A DNA stretch of 64,000 bases from Spirochaeta sp. UBA5339 (GTDB lineage: Bacteria > Spirochaetota > Spirochaetia > DSM-2461). Where the stretch lies: positions 113,044 through 177,043 of the forward strand of contig DHQL01000016.1 in assembly GCA_002408085.1 (NCBI GenBank), written 5' to 3'. A program made the translations under genes and the position numbers. The notes below the pieces were generated by a model. That model worked only from the letters and a program-made list of their open reading frames with translations. It was not told the DNA's origin and did not search any database. Shown here one piece after another: positions 27,062 through 35,689 of this stretch (the stretch's first letter is position 1; each line of letters begins with the position of its first letter).

Positions 27062-27440
27062 GGGGGTGCCAAGGTTTCGACTGTTGGATCACGATGGTCG
27101 GGTTGCAAGTGGAGCGTTACCTCCTTAAACTGTCTTTTTGTTAAGTGCCAAAAAAGAAGATGAAGTTATCGTTTCTTTCGATAACTCCGCACTTGCCCTC
27201 GCAGCTTAATATATAGCAGCGACGGATACTCCAGACGCCGTTCTGAGGCTGGGGTCGTCCGCCAGAAACCAGGACTTACCTTTCCTCTAGTCCGGGATTG
27301 GAAGGGGACATTTTTCCGGAAGTAGGATTCTGCAGGGCCGTTTCTTCCTCTCGTAGAATCCGAAACTTCAAGAAGAGACTAAACTTGTAGAGGCCTTACC
27401 AGCGCCCGGCAGGACGCGGGTTCGATTCCCGCCACCTCCA
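27062..27440 (+). ncRNA. ssrA: Transfer-messenger RNA (tmRNA)
   Basis: About 379 bases. The 5' GGGGGTGCC pairs with the 3' CACCTCC to give a seven-pair acceptor stem with one G-U; the T-arm GGTTCGATTCC is present. The 3' CCA is not encoded; the gene ends in the discriminator A at 27440. The tag frame starts at GCC 27147 and ends at TAA 27207, coding 20 residues that begin AKKEDEVIV and end ALALAA, the degradation signal for ClpXP-type proteases. The 3' end is the likely integration site of the neighbouring island. Confidence 0.93.
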
Positions 27441-27443
27441 AAT

Positions 27444-27497
27444 AATGGCTTTTGTTATTTCCTTACATAAAAAGGATTTAGCAAAAGCCATTTTCTT
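27444..27497 (+). terminator. Terminator of ssrA
   Basis: AATGGCTTTTG at 27444 and CAAAAGCCATT at 27482 pair perfectly over 11 bases, followed by a T-rich tail. The long loop itself holds a second small hairpin (TCCTT/AAGGA). It starts four bases after the tmRNA 3' end, so it lies just inside the integrated element and may replace the original terminator. Confidence 0.75.
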
Positions 27498-27513
27498 TCC
27501 AAACCCATCTTTG

Positions 27514-27546
27514 CACAGTTTTTGAACAGAAATCACAGTTTTTAAA
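27514..27546. repeat. Direct repeat near the attachment end, possible integrase arm sites
   Basis: CACAGTTTTTGAA at 27514 recurs as CACAGTTTTTAAA at 27534, 20 bases (two helical turns) apart, between the att site and the integrase gene. Tyrosine integrases and excisionases bind such paired arm sites; the role is inferred. Confidence 0.45.
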
Positions 27547-27594
27547 GACTTGTGTTATATTACTTTCGTAACTATAAAACACGGAGGAAATATA

Positions 27595-28833
27595 ATGAAA
27601 AGAAAGAAATCAAATTACTATCTGACCAAGGTTGGCAAAATCTTCTATTACTATACATACGATGCCTTTGGTCGAAGAACAACAAAAAAGAGTACTGGGC
27701 TGACAAATAGAGCTGAAGCAGATTTGTACTGTCAGGATCTATTTAAGAAGGATGCCTTGAAATCGGATTCTTCAATGAAGCTAAGCCAGTATATCAGTAG
27801 CAAATCCTTCTTTGAAGTCGGCAAATGCAGATACTCTCTATTCAAAGGAGTCACTGAAGTATACACCAAAGACTGTTATTCAAGAATGAAAGTCCATATT
27901 CTACCAACTCTTGGAGAGCTATCATTTAACGAACTGAACAAAGGAATCATCAAATACTGGCAAGAACAGCTTGTTCTTGAGAAGGGATTGGCTATAAAAA
28001 CTGTTAGACAAGTAACTTCTGTGTTAAAGATCATTCTGGATCAAGCAACAATAGATGGTTTGCTATTTGTTAATCCAGTAACAGGTCAAAGCATGTTGCC
28101 CAAGAACAATTCCAGAACAAGGGGAATTCTACAACACTCAGAAGCTTTCGATCTCTTCAACAAGGATAAGATCGAGGAGCATTGGAAGGGTCAGATACAT
28201 TACTATACTGCTTCTCTTGTTGCCTGTTATACGGGTATGCGCCAGGGTGAAATTATTGCTCTGACTCCTGATAAGATCAAAGGGAACAAGATACTTGTGA
28301 GTCAGTCTTACAGTATAAAAACAAAGAGGCTTGGTCCAACAAAAACCAAGGAGAACAGGACAGTCTATATGATTAAGGAAGTCAAAGATGCATTAGAGGC
28401 AATCATGCCAGAATCAGGTTTCATCTTTTCATTAAATAACGGCCAGTCTCCCTTAACGAGTAACAGACTGACAGATGCATTCTATTCTGCTATAGAAAGA
28501 ATGGGTATAGATAGAAAAGCACGGAATATTACTTTTCATTCTTTCCGTCATGGAGTAGTTACTCACCTTAGAAGTAAAGGGCTTTCTGATGCAAAGATAT
28601 ATATGGTTACAGGTCAGAAAAGCTCAAGAGTCATTGACGACTATACACGATTCAACCTGATGGATGATGAGGATGTAATTGAAGCTATGGATACCCTCTC
28701 CTCCCCTGCTGTTGATTTAAAACACCATAAAGCTATCGAAGCATTAAAACAGCTTGGTACTGCTGAGGCTAAAAAGGCGATTTCTCTTTTGACTAATAAA
28801 GACAATAATGGTCAATCAGCCTTAACAGTGTAG
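27595..28833 (+). CDS. int: Tyrosine site-specific integrase
   Basis: 412 residues from the ATG at 27595, chosen for GGAGG just upstream rather than an earlier start at 27550. It has an N-terminal arm-binding-type region, a SAM-like core-binding domain (about 65-175) and the catalytic domain. Catalytic residues: Arg216 in CYTGMRQGE, His315 and Arg318 in HSFRH, Tyr350 in DDYTRF. The usual third His/Trp position reads TGQKSS, so that residue appears replaced. It should insert and excise the island at the ssrA 3' end. GC is lower than in the flanking core genes. Confidence 0.93.
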   Translation: MKRKKSNYYLTKVGKIFYYYTYDAFGRRTTKKSTGLTNRAEADLYCQDLFKKDALKSDSSMKLSQYISSKSFFEVGKCRYSLFKGVTEVYTKDCYSRMKVHILPTLGELSFNELNKGIIKYWQEQLVLEKGLAIKTVRQVTSVLKIILDQATIDGLLFVNPVTGQSMLPKNNSRTRGILQHSEAFDLFNKDKIEEHWKGQIHYYTASLVACYTGMRQGEIIALTPDKIKGNKILVSQSYSIKTKRLGPTKTKENRTVYMIKEVKDALEAIMPESGFIFSLNNGQSPLTSNRLTDAFYSAIERMGIDRKARNITFHSFRHGVVTHLRSKGLSDAKIYMVTGQKSSRVIDDYTRFNLMDDEDVIEAMDTLSSPAVDLKHHKAIEALKQLGTAEAKKAISLLTNKDNNGQSALTV

Positions 28834-28917
28834 AAGACAAGAAATCCTGGGAGGGGTTTGTTTAGTCAGGAAAGATATATTCATATCTCACCTTCTTCAT
28901 TCATTAAAAAAAATTAT

Positions 28918-29892
28918 TTACTGTGTTTTCTCCACTATCATCTTTAATTCAAGAATCTTTTTTACAGCTTTTTTAACTTTTAAAATCTGGTCATTATATG
29001 AGAACTCAAATGGATTCAAAGGTTCGATGTGAAATGAGATAGAGACTGATTTTGCTAAGGATTCAACAACTGCATCTTCAGGGATATTGGGCTCATACCT
29101 TGCCTTAATAGTTTCATGTTCTTCAGGTAATGCATAAATGAGTAATTTCACTTTTCCTGCTGTAACTTGATGCATAAGGTCGATGCGCTCGGTAAAAGAT
29201 TCAGGATAGAACGTTATCCAAGTACTACCCGATGGCCTTGGTTTAGGCTTTTGCATATTCAGCTCAGGATAAAGAGGGTTCACATAATCGTAATAGTCCT
29301 GAACAAACTGAGTATTAGGCTTATCATAAATAGGCTGATAGCCTCTACGATTCTTATGTATCCCTTCCAGTATAATATTTGCTTTATATGCAAACCTTTG
29401 GCTTCTACTGGATCTTGATTGAAAGAATGAGAATATCTCTTCATAAGAGATTTCAGCATCATATGACTGCGTTTGGTTTGTTGTAGAAAGATATTTCGTG
29501 GGAGCTAATACACAAGTCTTAAATTCTTCCCAATAGCCATCTCTCTGCCCCGCTTCTCCACGAAGTCTATATCGGGCACTCTGATCAGGCTGAGGTGGAG
29601 CATCGATTTTGTTTTCAATTAGAAGAGCGATCCTTGAACCATCAGTTGATTCAAAGAGATACAGTATATCTGTTTCCCCAAGATCGCTGCTGACAGAATG
29701 TAAGACTTCTAATGAAGTCTGGAAAATAACCTCTTCAAAGATACGGGAAGCAAACCATTCTTGAAACTCTGGATTTATTGAAAGTTCTTCTAAGAGCAGG
29801 AGATCGATATCTCGTTCTAAAATAGATTTGATGGGATTCAGGTTCAATGAAGGACTACATGGATTTGTCTTATTTTTTGAAATAGAACTCAC
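28918..29892 (-). CDS. PD-(D/E)XK nuclease family protein (PDDEXK_4-like)
   Basis: 324 residues, GTG start at 29892 with AGGAA upstream. The nuclease core is visible as E73-T-D75 (ETDILYLF), then E93-x-K95 (LLIENKID) and Q104-x-x-R-Y. This layout fits the PDDEXK_4 group often found in defence regions. The C-terminal half (about 180-324) is of unknown fold and contains an aromatic-rich stretch. It overlaps the DUF2971 gene upstream by 23 bases and faces the integrase. Confidence 0.75.
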   Translation of the reverse strand: MSSISKNKTNPCSPSLNLNPIKSILERDIDLLLLEELSINPEFQEWFASRIFEEVIFQTSLEVLHSVSSDLGETDILYLFESTDGSRIALLIENKIDAPPQPDQSARYRLRGEAGQRDGYWEEFKTCVLAPTKYLSTTNQTQSYDAEISYEEIFSFFQSRSSRSQRFAYKANIILEGIHKNRRGYQPIYDKPNTQFVQDYYDYVNPLYPELNMQKPKPRPSGSTWITFYPESFTERIDLMHQVTAGKVKLLIYALPEEHETIKARYEPNIPEDAVVESLAKSVSISFHIEPLNPFEFSYNDQILKVKKAVKKILELKMIVEKTQ

Positions 29893-30457
29893 TACTTATT
29901 TCCTGCTTTTTGATTTCAATTCTCGGATCAATCTTCTCAACTAAATCTCTAATAAATCCATAATCCTGTGGACTCATGCGACTTCCACATATTACTTCCC
30001 TGACTTTTACAGCAATGTATTTCTTTCTGTGTATGAAAACTCTTACTTCTTCTTCATAATCCCAGACCTCATTTTTATGTGATAAAATATCGATAGCTGT
30101 CTCACGAGAGCTATGTGAATTGAAATTATATAATCCATCATATTCAATATCTCTCATTGTGTATCTGGTCTCATCAACTTCAACCCCGATAACAACACCT
30201 CTATGACCGTCAGAGTAATGTGACCACATGAGTTCGATATTTGGATTTCTTGATAAAGAGCATATTTTTAGGTTTTCCTTTTCTCCTTTTATTAAACGAA
30301 TGATTTTTTCATCTTTTTGACCGATTGAACCTGAGTATATATATCGACCTTCCATTGGATCATTGAGGTCAAAGTATGGAGCTGCATACAATCTTTTCTT
30401 CAATATGATATCAGTAAAAAATCTAAAGTTTGAAATGCCTCTGTATTTGTAAAACAT
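29870..30457 (-). CDS. DUF2971-family protein
   Basis: 195 residues from the ATG at 30457; AGGA lies six bases upstream, while an earlier TTG has none. The start MFYKYRG, the motif LYAAPYFDLNDPMEG and the segment ICSLSRNPNIELMWSHYSDGHRGVV (residues about 70-95) match DUF2971, a family commonly found beside nucleases and defence genes; its activity is unknown. It lies between a Mrr-like nuclease and a PDDEXK nuclease in one minus-strand operon. Confidence 0.75.
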   Translation of the reverse strand: MFYKYRGISNFRFFTDIILKKRLYAAPYFDLNDPMEGRYIYSGSIGQKDEKIIRLIKGEKENLKICSLSRNPNIELMWSHYSDGHRGVVIGVEVDETRYTMRDIEYDGLYNFNSHSSRETAIDILSHKNEVWDYEEEVRVFIHRKKYIAVKVREVICGSRMSPQDYGFIRDLVEKIDPRIEIKKQEISSEFYFKK

Positions 30458-30483
30458 TAAAATTCCTATATTCAAATTGATAA

Positions 30484-31398
30484 TTACAGCTTACTTTTCC
30501 CTGTATTAACATCTATGTAGATGAGCCCTCTTGTTTGTGCTGCTTTTATCTTTTTATCCAACAATTCAGAGAATGTGTAATACCCATCAAGAATCAATAT
30601 CAAATCTCCACCATCAATAAATATAGTTTTTATTGCTTTGCCTATAATAAGAGATTGCAGAACATTTTCACTGAATCCATGGACCGAAATAAACAGACCC
30701 CTACCATACATTTTTCCTTCTACTTTACCTGCAAATTGATAAACTGGTTCATTTGAAGCCTCTCTTTCTTGCCACTTAGCTTCTATTAAATAGTGCTCTC
30801 CATCGTACTTTATTGCACCATCTATTTGCTCACCAATTATTTTAAATGGCTCAGTAATCTCTAAAGAAGATAACTTACATAGGTCTAAAATAATTTTTTC
30901 TAACTTATAGCCTCTTGTTTGTCTTTCAGAGTTGTCTTGCAGTAGAGATAAGTATTCACTTTTCAACTCAGAAAGTACTTTCTGTGGGCTTTGGCGTAGA
31001 CTTTCTTTAGCTTGTTTTTCTTGCCTTTGCTTCTTAATTTTTGAATCTCTAATTTCTTGTACCTGAGCAAGGTGATCAATTGCTCTACGAGCATCTTCTC
31101 TACTAAGTTTTTTCAAATCATCAAAATAGTAACTATCAAAATGAGACCAATTTATTAAAGATTGAAGCATTGATCGAAATTGACCAATTCCGTTATCTGG
31201 TTTTGAGCTTAATATTGCGAACATTGAATCGACGATCTGAGCCCTATTTAGTTCTTTATAGTTTCCTTCACCTATTTTTTGGATATCTTTTTTTAAGCAT
31301 GAATTAGATTCAAAGAATTGGATGATATGGTCTTTTGGCCAAAAAATCTTAAGAATACAATCCCGCATGGCACTTTTAATATCTTGCTCAAAATCCAT
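30484..31398 (-). CDS. Mrr-like restriction endonuclease fold protein
   Basis: 304 residues from the ATG at 31398, with GAGGTGG six bases upstream. A helical N-terminal 140 residues, basic in part (KIKKQRQEKQAK), precede a nuclease domain: RGYKLEKIILDLCKL, then E190-x-x-D193 and E206-A-K208 in HYLIEAKWQ, as in Mrr_cat and related nucleases. Mrr enzymes usually cut modified DNA; the target here is unknown. First gene of a three-gene minus-strand cassette next to the integrase. Confidence 0.75.
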   Translation of the reverse strand: MDFEQDIKSAMRDCILKIFWPKDHIIQFFESNSCLKKDIQKIGEGNYKELNRAQIVDSMFAILSSKPDNGIGQFRSMLQSLINWSHFDSYYFDDLKKLSREDARRAIDHLAQVQEIRDSKIKKQRQEKQAKESLRQSPQKVLSELKSEYLSLLQDNSERQTRGYKLEKIILDLCKLSSLEITEPFKIIGEQIDGAIKYDGEHYLIEAKWQEREASNEPVYQFAGKVEGKMYGRGLFISVHGFSENVLQSLIIGKAIKTIFIDGGDLILILDGYYTFSELLDKKIKAAQTRGLIYIDVNTGKSKL

Positions 31399-31611
31399 CA
31401 CATACCACCTCAATGAATAATTAACCATCATCATTATACATATGTTCCTTATTTATTTCTTCAACATTTTACCTCTTAGATTTTTTGCTTACAAAAAGAT
31501 CAAGGATGGTTGAGTGGCATTAACTTTGAGCTGTATATAGAGGATCTTAGCGTGATGGCTGACGGAGCATTATACTTTATCCACTTGCTCTAAATACAGC
31601 CCCATCGATGA

Positions 31612-31617
31612 TATACT
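31612..31617 (+). promoter_or_regulatory. Candidate -10 box for a leaderless small-gene operon
   Basis: TATACT ends seven bases before the ATG at 31625, and no ribosome site is visible. No convincing -35 box stands at the right distance. The call is tentative. Confidence 0.35.
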
Positions 31618-31624
31618 GTAAAAA

Positions 31625-31834
31625 ATGACATGCTGGACCTGCCGACACGCAAATATAACATATCCCTATGCTGCCGAATGCACACTCAAGGACAATGACG
31701 GAAACTATTTTCACCACGATGGACTGTGCCCACCAGAGTTTACCTGCTCATACTTTGAGCAAGCGGACGAGGAATACATCTGGTGTAACTCCATTAACTG
31801 GTCCACCACATCGAAAGAGGTGGAAGTCGAGTGA
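31625..31834 (+). CDS. Small cysteine-rich protein, unknown
   Basis: 69 residues with six cysteines (CWTC, AEC, LC, CSY, WC), acidic, possibly zinc-binding. Its stop overlaps the GTG of the next gene, which supports both being real. No family is recognised. It is the first of four tightly packed plus-strand genes. Confidence 0.55.
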   Translation: MTCWTCRHANITYPYAAECTLKDNDGNYFHHDGLCPPEFTCSYFEQADEEYIWCNSINWSTTSKEVEVE

Positions 31835-32073
31835 CCAGGGAAACAGCCAATCTCCTGATGGATCGAGTGGAAGAGCGTTATTTAAGATACATTATCAAAC
31901 GGCGGAGATCCCATATCTCCTTCAGATCCCCCTATTGGGCTATGGAAGCCTACAGATATATTTTCCAGCATCCCAAATACGGAAAGATTTGTGGTGGGAT
32001 GTATATGGTTGGGTCCGATATGATGAACCTCTATATCCCAGGAAGAAGACAATGGCCTTGGACAAAAAAATAG
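31831..32073 (+). CDS. Small basic protein, unknown
   Basis: 80 residues starting at a GTG inside GTGA, coupled to the stop of the preceding gene. It is rich in Arg and Tyr (RYLRYIIKRRRS) and ends in WPWTKK. The next gene starts 22 bases before its end. No family recognised. Confidence 0.5.
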   Translation: MTRETANLLMDRVEERYLRYIIKRRRSHISFRSPYWAMEAYRYIFQHPKYGKICGGMYMVGSDMMNLYIPGRRQWPWTKK

Positions 32074-32834
32074 CCTATCTCTATATGAATCACCCGACAT
32101 ATTTTCACCTTATGCATATTCACTACACGGAAGACAGTATTGCTTATGGGACCGTGGAGAAGCTTTCTAATAATAAAGGAGGCTATCGTCATTTGGGTTC
32201 TCAGGATGTCGCTATGCCCTTCACAGAGACTCATATAGGAAGTCATCGATTTGAGATCATGTCAGACTCTTGGACTTTTAGTCGTGAAGCCAAGAATCGT
32301 ATTAAGGCTCATGGTCTCCCAGTCCCTCAAATTCACCCGATTCTGCTCTATCCTTGCTTCTCCCAATTTGGCGAACCTGTGGAATCATATAGCATCCTGA
32401 AGAGTCTTGATGATGAAGGTGTTGAGATAGATGCTCCCAGGGAATATACAAAGGATATAGAGTTTAATGACAGCTACTATCATGTCTTTGTCTCTCCTGA
32501 AGACAAAACAGTTGATCCCGAGAACATTCTCATAGTCAAGACCCTGGGAATTTATGAGGACCATAAAAAGGTCTGTGCTTGCCGTTTCGTATATAAGGAT
32601 GGAGTCATGACATTAAGTGTCCGCTCTTTTCTCACATGGAAAGCTGTTACGGATCACTTCGACATGGAGCTTGATGGTGCATCAGTCCGCTACTTTGAGA
32701 CTCCAGACTTCGATGAGCTGCGACTTAAGAATGGAGAGGCATTTCCAGTCGAGAAAATGAATCTTTCTCTTTTCGACCCTGATGTTGATACAGTTTTTGA
32801 GGCATTTCCTGAAGATGAGGATTCTGATGGTTAA
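32052..32834 (+). CDS. Unknown protein of the four-gene plus-strand operon
   Basis: 260 residues from the ATG at 32052, with GGAAG six bases upstream; the frame is open further left but that part belongs to the two preceding small genes. Acidic, rich in Tyr, His and Phe, with an acidic end (PEDEDSDG). No recognised domain. It overlaps its neighbours on both sides. Confidence 0.6.
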   Translation: MALDKKIAYLYMNHPTYFHLMHIHYTEDSIAYGTVEKLSNNKGGYRHLGSQDVAMPFTETHIGSHRFEIMSDSWTFSREAKNRIKAHGLPVPQIHPILLYPCFSQFGEPVESYSILKSLDDEGVEIDAPREYTKDIEFNDSYYHVFVSPEDKTVDPENILIVKTLGIYEDHKKVCACRFVYKDGVMTLSVRSFLTWKAVTDHFDMELDGASVRYFETPDFDELRLKNGEAFPVEKMNLSLFDPDVDTVFEAFPEDEDSDG

Positions 32835-33084
32835 GGTCGTTGACGGTAAACATTATATGATCGGGCCGAAGCGGTCCCAGTTTAATCTCTTCGTCTTCAA
32901 GGTACAAAGGCTGTATGGCTTTGAAGTGAAGGTCTCAAAACTCTTCCATGTCCTGACATTCTCTTCCGCAGAAGAATGTTCCAGGTGCTTTGACAAGCTC
33001 TATGACGCCGAGGGTGTTATGCTTGAACGGCGGGGTAGAAAGATGAAAGTCTACCCCTACCGAACTATTGAGCTGGTGGACTAA
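32827..33084 (+). CDS. Small basic protein, unknown
   Basis: 85 residues from the ATG at 32827, overlapping the end of the preceding gene, with GAGG six bases upstream. Basic, beta-rich pattern (FNLFVFKVQRLYGFEVKVS) with ERRGRKMKVYPYR near the end. Last gene of the operon; it meets the minus-strand gene tail to tail with a four-base overlap. Confidence 0.55.
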   Translation: MVKVVDGKHYMIGPKRSQFNLFVFKVQRLYGFEVKVSKLFHVLTFSSAEECSRCFDKLYDAEGVMLERRGRKMKVYPYRTIELVD

Positions 33085-33488
33085 TTCTGTATGAAGTGGT
33101 CGTTGACACTGATTTCAACATTAACGCTATCATCTTCATTGTAGAAGGTGACTGTCTCTTCTTTAGATTCATCATGTAGGACATAAAAGTAGTCGGTTGA
33201 TTTCTCCTTGTAATGAAACATGGTATAGACTATTTCTTTCTTAACATGATCGTAATAAAGCATATCCCCACCATCAGTGATATATACTTCATGACTTCCC
33301 TCAACATAATCAAAAGTCAATGTTCTTCCGTTAACCTCTATCTTTATGGTCTCGGTCACAGACCCGATTTCTGGACCTTCCTTTAGCCACACATCCATAT
33401 ACTTCTTAAAAAAGAGGATTCGTCGCTCCTGTAACTCTTTTGCTTTGATAGACAGCTCACACGCTGACTCGAAAAAATTATTACGCAT
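33081..33488 (-). CDS. Unknown acidic protein
   Basis: 135 residues; AAGGAG lies before the ATG. The N-terminal helix (SACELSIKAKELQERR) is followed by a strand-rich acidic part. Upstream lies one of three copies of a shared AT-rich motif (see the repeat at 33514). No family recognised. Confidence 0.55.
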   Translation of the reverse strand: MRNNFFESACELSIKAKELQERRILFFKKYMDVWLKEGPEIGSVTETIKIEVNGRTLTFDYVEGSHEVYITDGGDMLYYDHVKKEIVYTMFHYKEKSTDYFYVLHDESKEETVTFYNEDDSVNVEISVNDHFIQN

Positions 33489-33513
33489 TTTATGCTCCTT
33501 GATCTTATATGAA

Positions 33514-33523
33514 AAAAGTATGC
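33514..33523 (-). repeat. Motif copy C of a three-copy element-specific sequence
   Basis: Minus-strand reading gives GCATACTTTTTTC 25 bases before the gene start at 33488, preceded by a GGCCGAATTCGTCAGG block. Similar sequences lie at 40934 and 42104. A shared promoter (CATACT as -10) or regulator site is possible. Confidence 0.5.
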
Positions 33524-33779
33524 TTCTGGACCTGACGAATTCGGCCTCTGGAGAAAAAAAGTAAAAAATCTTTCAGAGAGCATGAAAGCCGTAATCAAAC
33601 ATGGAGTAAAAAGTTTGCCTCCGTGTTTCAAATGAAGGGGGTGTGAATGTTATTCTGGATGTAGTTCAAAAAAGCACACTTATTAGAACGGCTCAAATGT
33701 AAAGAGAATATGTGTATTGAAAATCGGTGTTTTACTTTATGAACGTTCTGAAACTGAGTTATACATTTTAGGAGGGAGT

Positions 33780-34340
33780 ATGGCACGGATAGGGTATGCA
33801 AGATGCAGCAGCCTCGATCAAAAATTAGACCGACAGCTTGATTCTCTGGATTCAGCTGGATGCGATAAAATATTTGCAGAAAAGATATCGGGAAAGAATA
33901 CTGACCGACCTGAGTTGCAAAGAATGCTGGAATATATCCGTGAAGGAGACACGGTCACAACCCATTCAATATCCAGGCTGGCCAGAAATAATCGAGACCT
34001 TCACAATCTTGTCCATTTGATTTCTGAAAAAGGTTGTGAGATACAGTTCATCAAAGAGGGAATAGATACAAACACCTCACATGGAAAATTGGTGTTTTCA
34101 ATATTTGGTGCGCTGGCTGAATTTCAAAGAGATACGATCAGGGAAGCCCAAGCTGAGGGAATTGCTGCTGCAAAAGCCAGAGGAATTGTTAAGTTTGGAA
34201 GACCTAAAAAAGAACTACCACCTGATTTTGACTCAGTAGTGAAATCATGGAAGTCGGGAGAGATTACCGCTGTAAAGGCTTATTCTGATCTTGGCATTTC
34301 CAAGACAAGATTCTATTCCCTGGTGAAGTCATATGAATGA
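33780..34340 (+). CDS. Serine recombinase (resolvase/invertase family)
   Basis: 186 residues from the ATG at 33780 with GGAGGGAG upstream. The catalytic Ser lies in IGYARCSSLDQKL (around residue 10), then the family motifs TDRPELQRML, SISRLARNN and GKLVFSIFGALAEFQRD. The C-terminal segment FGRPKKELP leads into a helix-turn-helix (ITAVKAYSDLGISKTRFYSLV). Size fits Tn3-type resolvases or DNA invertases. Target sites are not identified; an eight-base palindrome GAACGTTC lies 40 bases upstream. It could resolve dimers of the excised element. Confidence 0.9.
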   Translation: MARIGYARCSSLDQKLDRQLDSLDSAGCDKIFAEKISGKNTDRPELQRMLEYIREGDTVTTHSISRLARNNRDLHNLVHLISEKGCEIQFIKEGIDTNTSHGKLVFSIFGALAEFQRDTIREAQAEGIAAAKARGIVKFGRPKKELPPDFDSVVKSWKSGEITAVKAYSDLGISKTRFYSLVKSYE

Positions 34341-34524
34341 CTCATTGGACAAGCTCGGAATCAAGATAGACAAGTTGGAAGTGATTCAGGATCTTTTGAG
34401 CCAAAGCAATAGACAAGGGATGATCGACCATCATGCTCTGTTAGCTTTACTGTGGGGTATCATCGAAAAGATGAAGGAGGCTCATACAGAGCTGGCTACT
34501 GATAGTAGAATCACATCAAATTGA
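34333..34524 (+). CDS. Small protein coupled to the resolvase
   Basis: 63 residues; the ATG overlaps the resolvase end by eight bases. Two helices (LGIKIDKLEVIQDLL, and LLALLWGIIEKMKEAH) suggest a small helical binding protein. No family recognised. Confidence 0.5.
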   Translation: MNDSLDKLGIKIDKLEVIQDLLSQSNRQGMIDHHALLALLWGIIEKMKEAHTELATDSRITSN

Positions 34525-34541
34525 AGTGGCATAACATCCTT

Positions 34542-34625
34542 CCTCTATACTGGATTAGGTATAACTGAAGCCATATAGAGGATTTTTTAACATTCGAAGC
34601 GGGCCGTTGTGGCTCGCTTTTTTTA
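34542..34625 (+). terminator. Tandem hairpin terminator after the resolvase pair
   Basis: CCTCTATA (34542) and TATAGAGG (34574) pair across 24 bases and are followed by ATTTTTT. A second, stronger hairpin AGCGGGCC-GTTGT-GGCTCGCT (34598-34618) is followed by a U-run. Part of the first hairpin resembles a stretch near 31511-31555. Confidence 0.75.
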
Positions 34626-34759
34626 GCTGTAAGAAACAGATTAACGAAAAAAAAACCATATATCTTTACATAGAAATAAATTAAAAACACATCAAATATT
34701 TCTTTCACACTTTCTTTGAAAATGTGTTCTACTACTAATACACAATCGAGGAGAAAAAG

Positions 34760-35650
34760 ATGGTTGAGAAAATGGCGGAGATGGTAAGAAAGGAACTCCC
34801 AAGTGATGTAGTTCACAGAGTCTTTGAGAAAGTTATTACAGACATTCGGGATGAAGTTATGGTGATGTTCTCAGCAGAGTCAAAAAAGCCTCCCAAGAAT
34901 ATGGTGGAGGCACAGATTCATCTCTTTAAAATGGAAGTCGATGAGATAAAAAAATCTCTTTCTTTAAAGGACTTTAAAGATACTAATGAAATTGAGTGGT
35001 CCCTTTCAAAAAGAGGTAAAGAAATATTTGATGATTCTATATCAGACAAGGATTTTTTTATCCAGGCAGTAGAAGAAATATCATCAAGCTACAACACACT
35101 CTTGGATGAAGAAAAAGAAAGATGTATAACTTATTTCAATGAGCTAAACTTGGCAGACTTTGAAGATGAAGATGCCATTCATGATCATCTAAAACAGCAA
35201 CATCCCGATGTCTACAACTGGCAAGATTGGTTTCACAGAATTGAGATACCCGAGGTGAAAGACCATGTAGGGGATAAAATTGCAGCTCATTTTCTAAGCA
35301 CAACCGCTATGGATGAAGCAGACATTGCTGAATTTTCATTAAATCCCGACATTGAAAAATTCCGAGAGATCATAAAAAAAAGATTCAAATATGATACTGA
35401 ACTGTTTTATGACTTCAAGAAGTTCATTGATGACACTTACGGAGAAAACCCCTTCAAATCTGGGACAGGGAAATTAGGAGTCTCCTATAAATTGTATAAA
35501 AAGTTTGAGTCATATCCGCCCCCGATTGATTTTTTCTATCACTACTTGGACAAGCATTATGGAAAGCTTTTCGGTAGGTATAAAAATGACATTCAATGGG
35601 ATGTTCAACGGAAGTGCAATGACTACGTTGATTCATATAAAAAATTGTAA
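34760..35650 (+). CDS. Unknown helical acidic protein
   Basis: 296 residues with GAGGAG before the ATG. Nearly all helical and charged, with repeated FE/FK/DE pairs and no membrane segment; KNMVEAQIHLFKMEVDEIKKS looks like a coiled coil. No family recognised. It stands alone between a double terminator and a broken gene. Confidence 0.6.
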   Translation: MVEKMAEMVRKELPSDVVHRVFEKVITDIRDEVMVMFSAESKKPPKNMVEAQIHLFKMEVDEIKKSLSLKDFKDTNEIEWSLSKRGKEIFDDSISDKDFFIQAVEEISSSYNTLLDEEKERCITYFNELNLADFEDEDAIHDHLKQQHPDVYNWQDWFHRIEIPEVKDHVGDKIAAHFLSTTAMDEADIAEFSLNPDIEKFREIIKKRFKYDTELFYDFKKFIDDTYGENPFKSGTGKLGVSYKLYKKFESYPPPIDFFYHYLDKHYGKLFGRYKNDIQWDVQRKCNDYVDSYKKL

Positions 35651-35689
35651 TGTGAGGCTCATAAAGAAAATTAAAATCTTTCGAAACCT

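Noticed and set aside
31668..32051. Upstream extension of the 260-residue gene
   Set aside because: The stretch overlaps two small coupled genes in another frame, and the ATG at 32052 has its own ribosome site.
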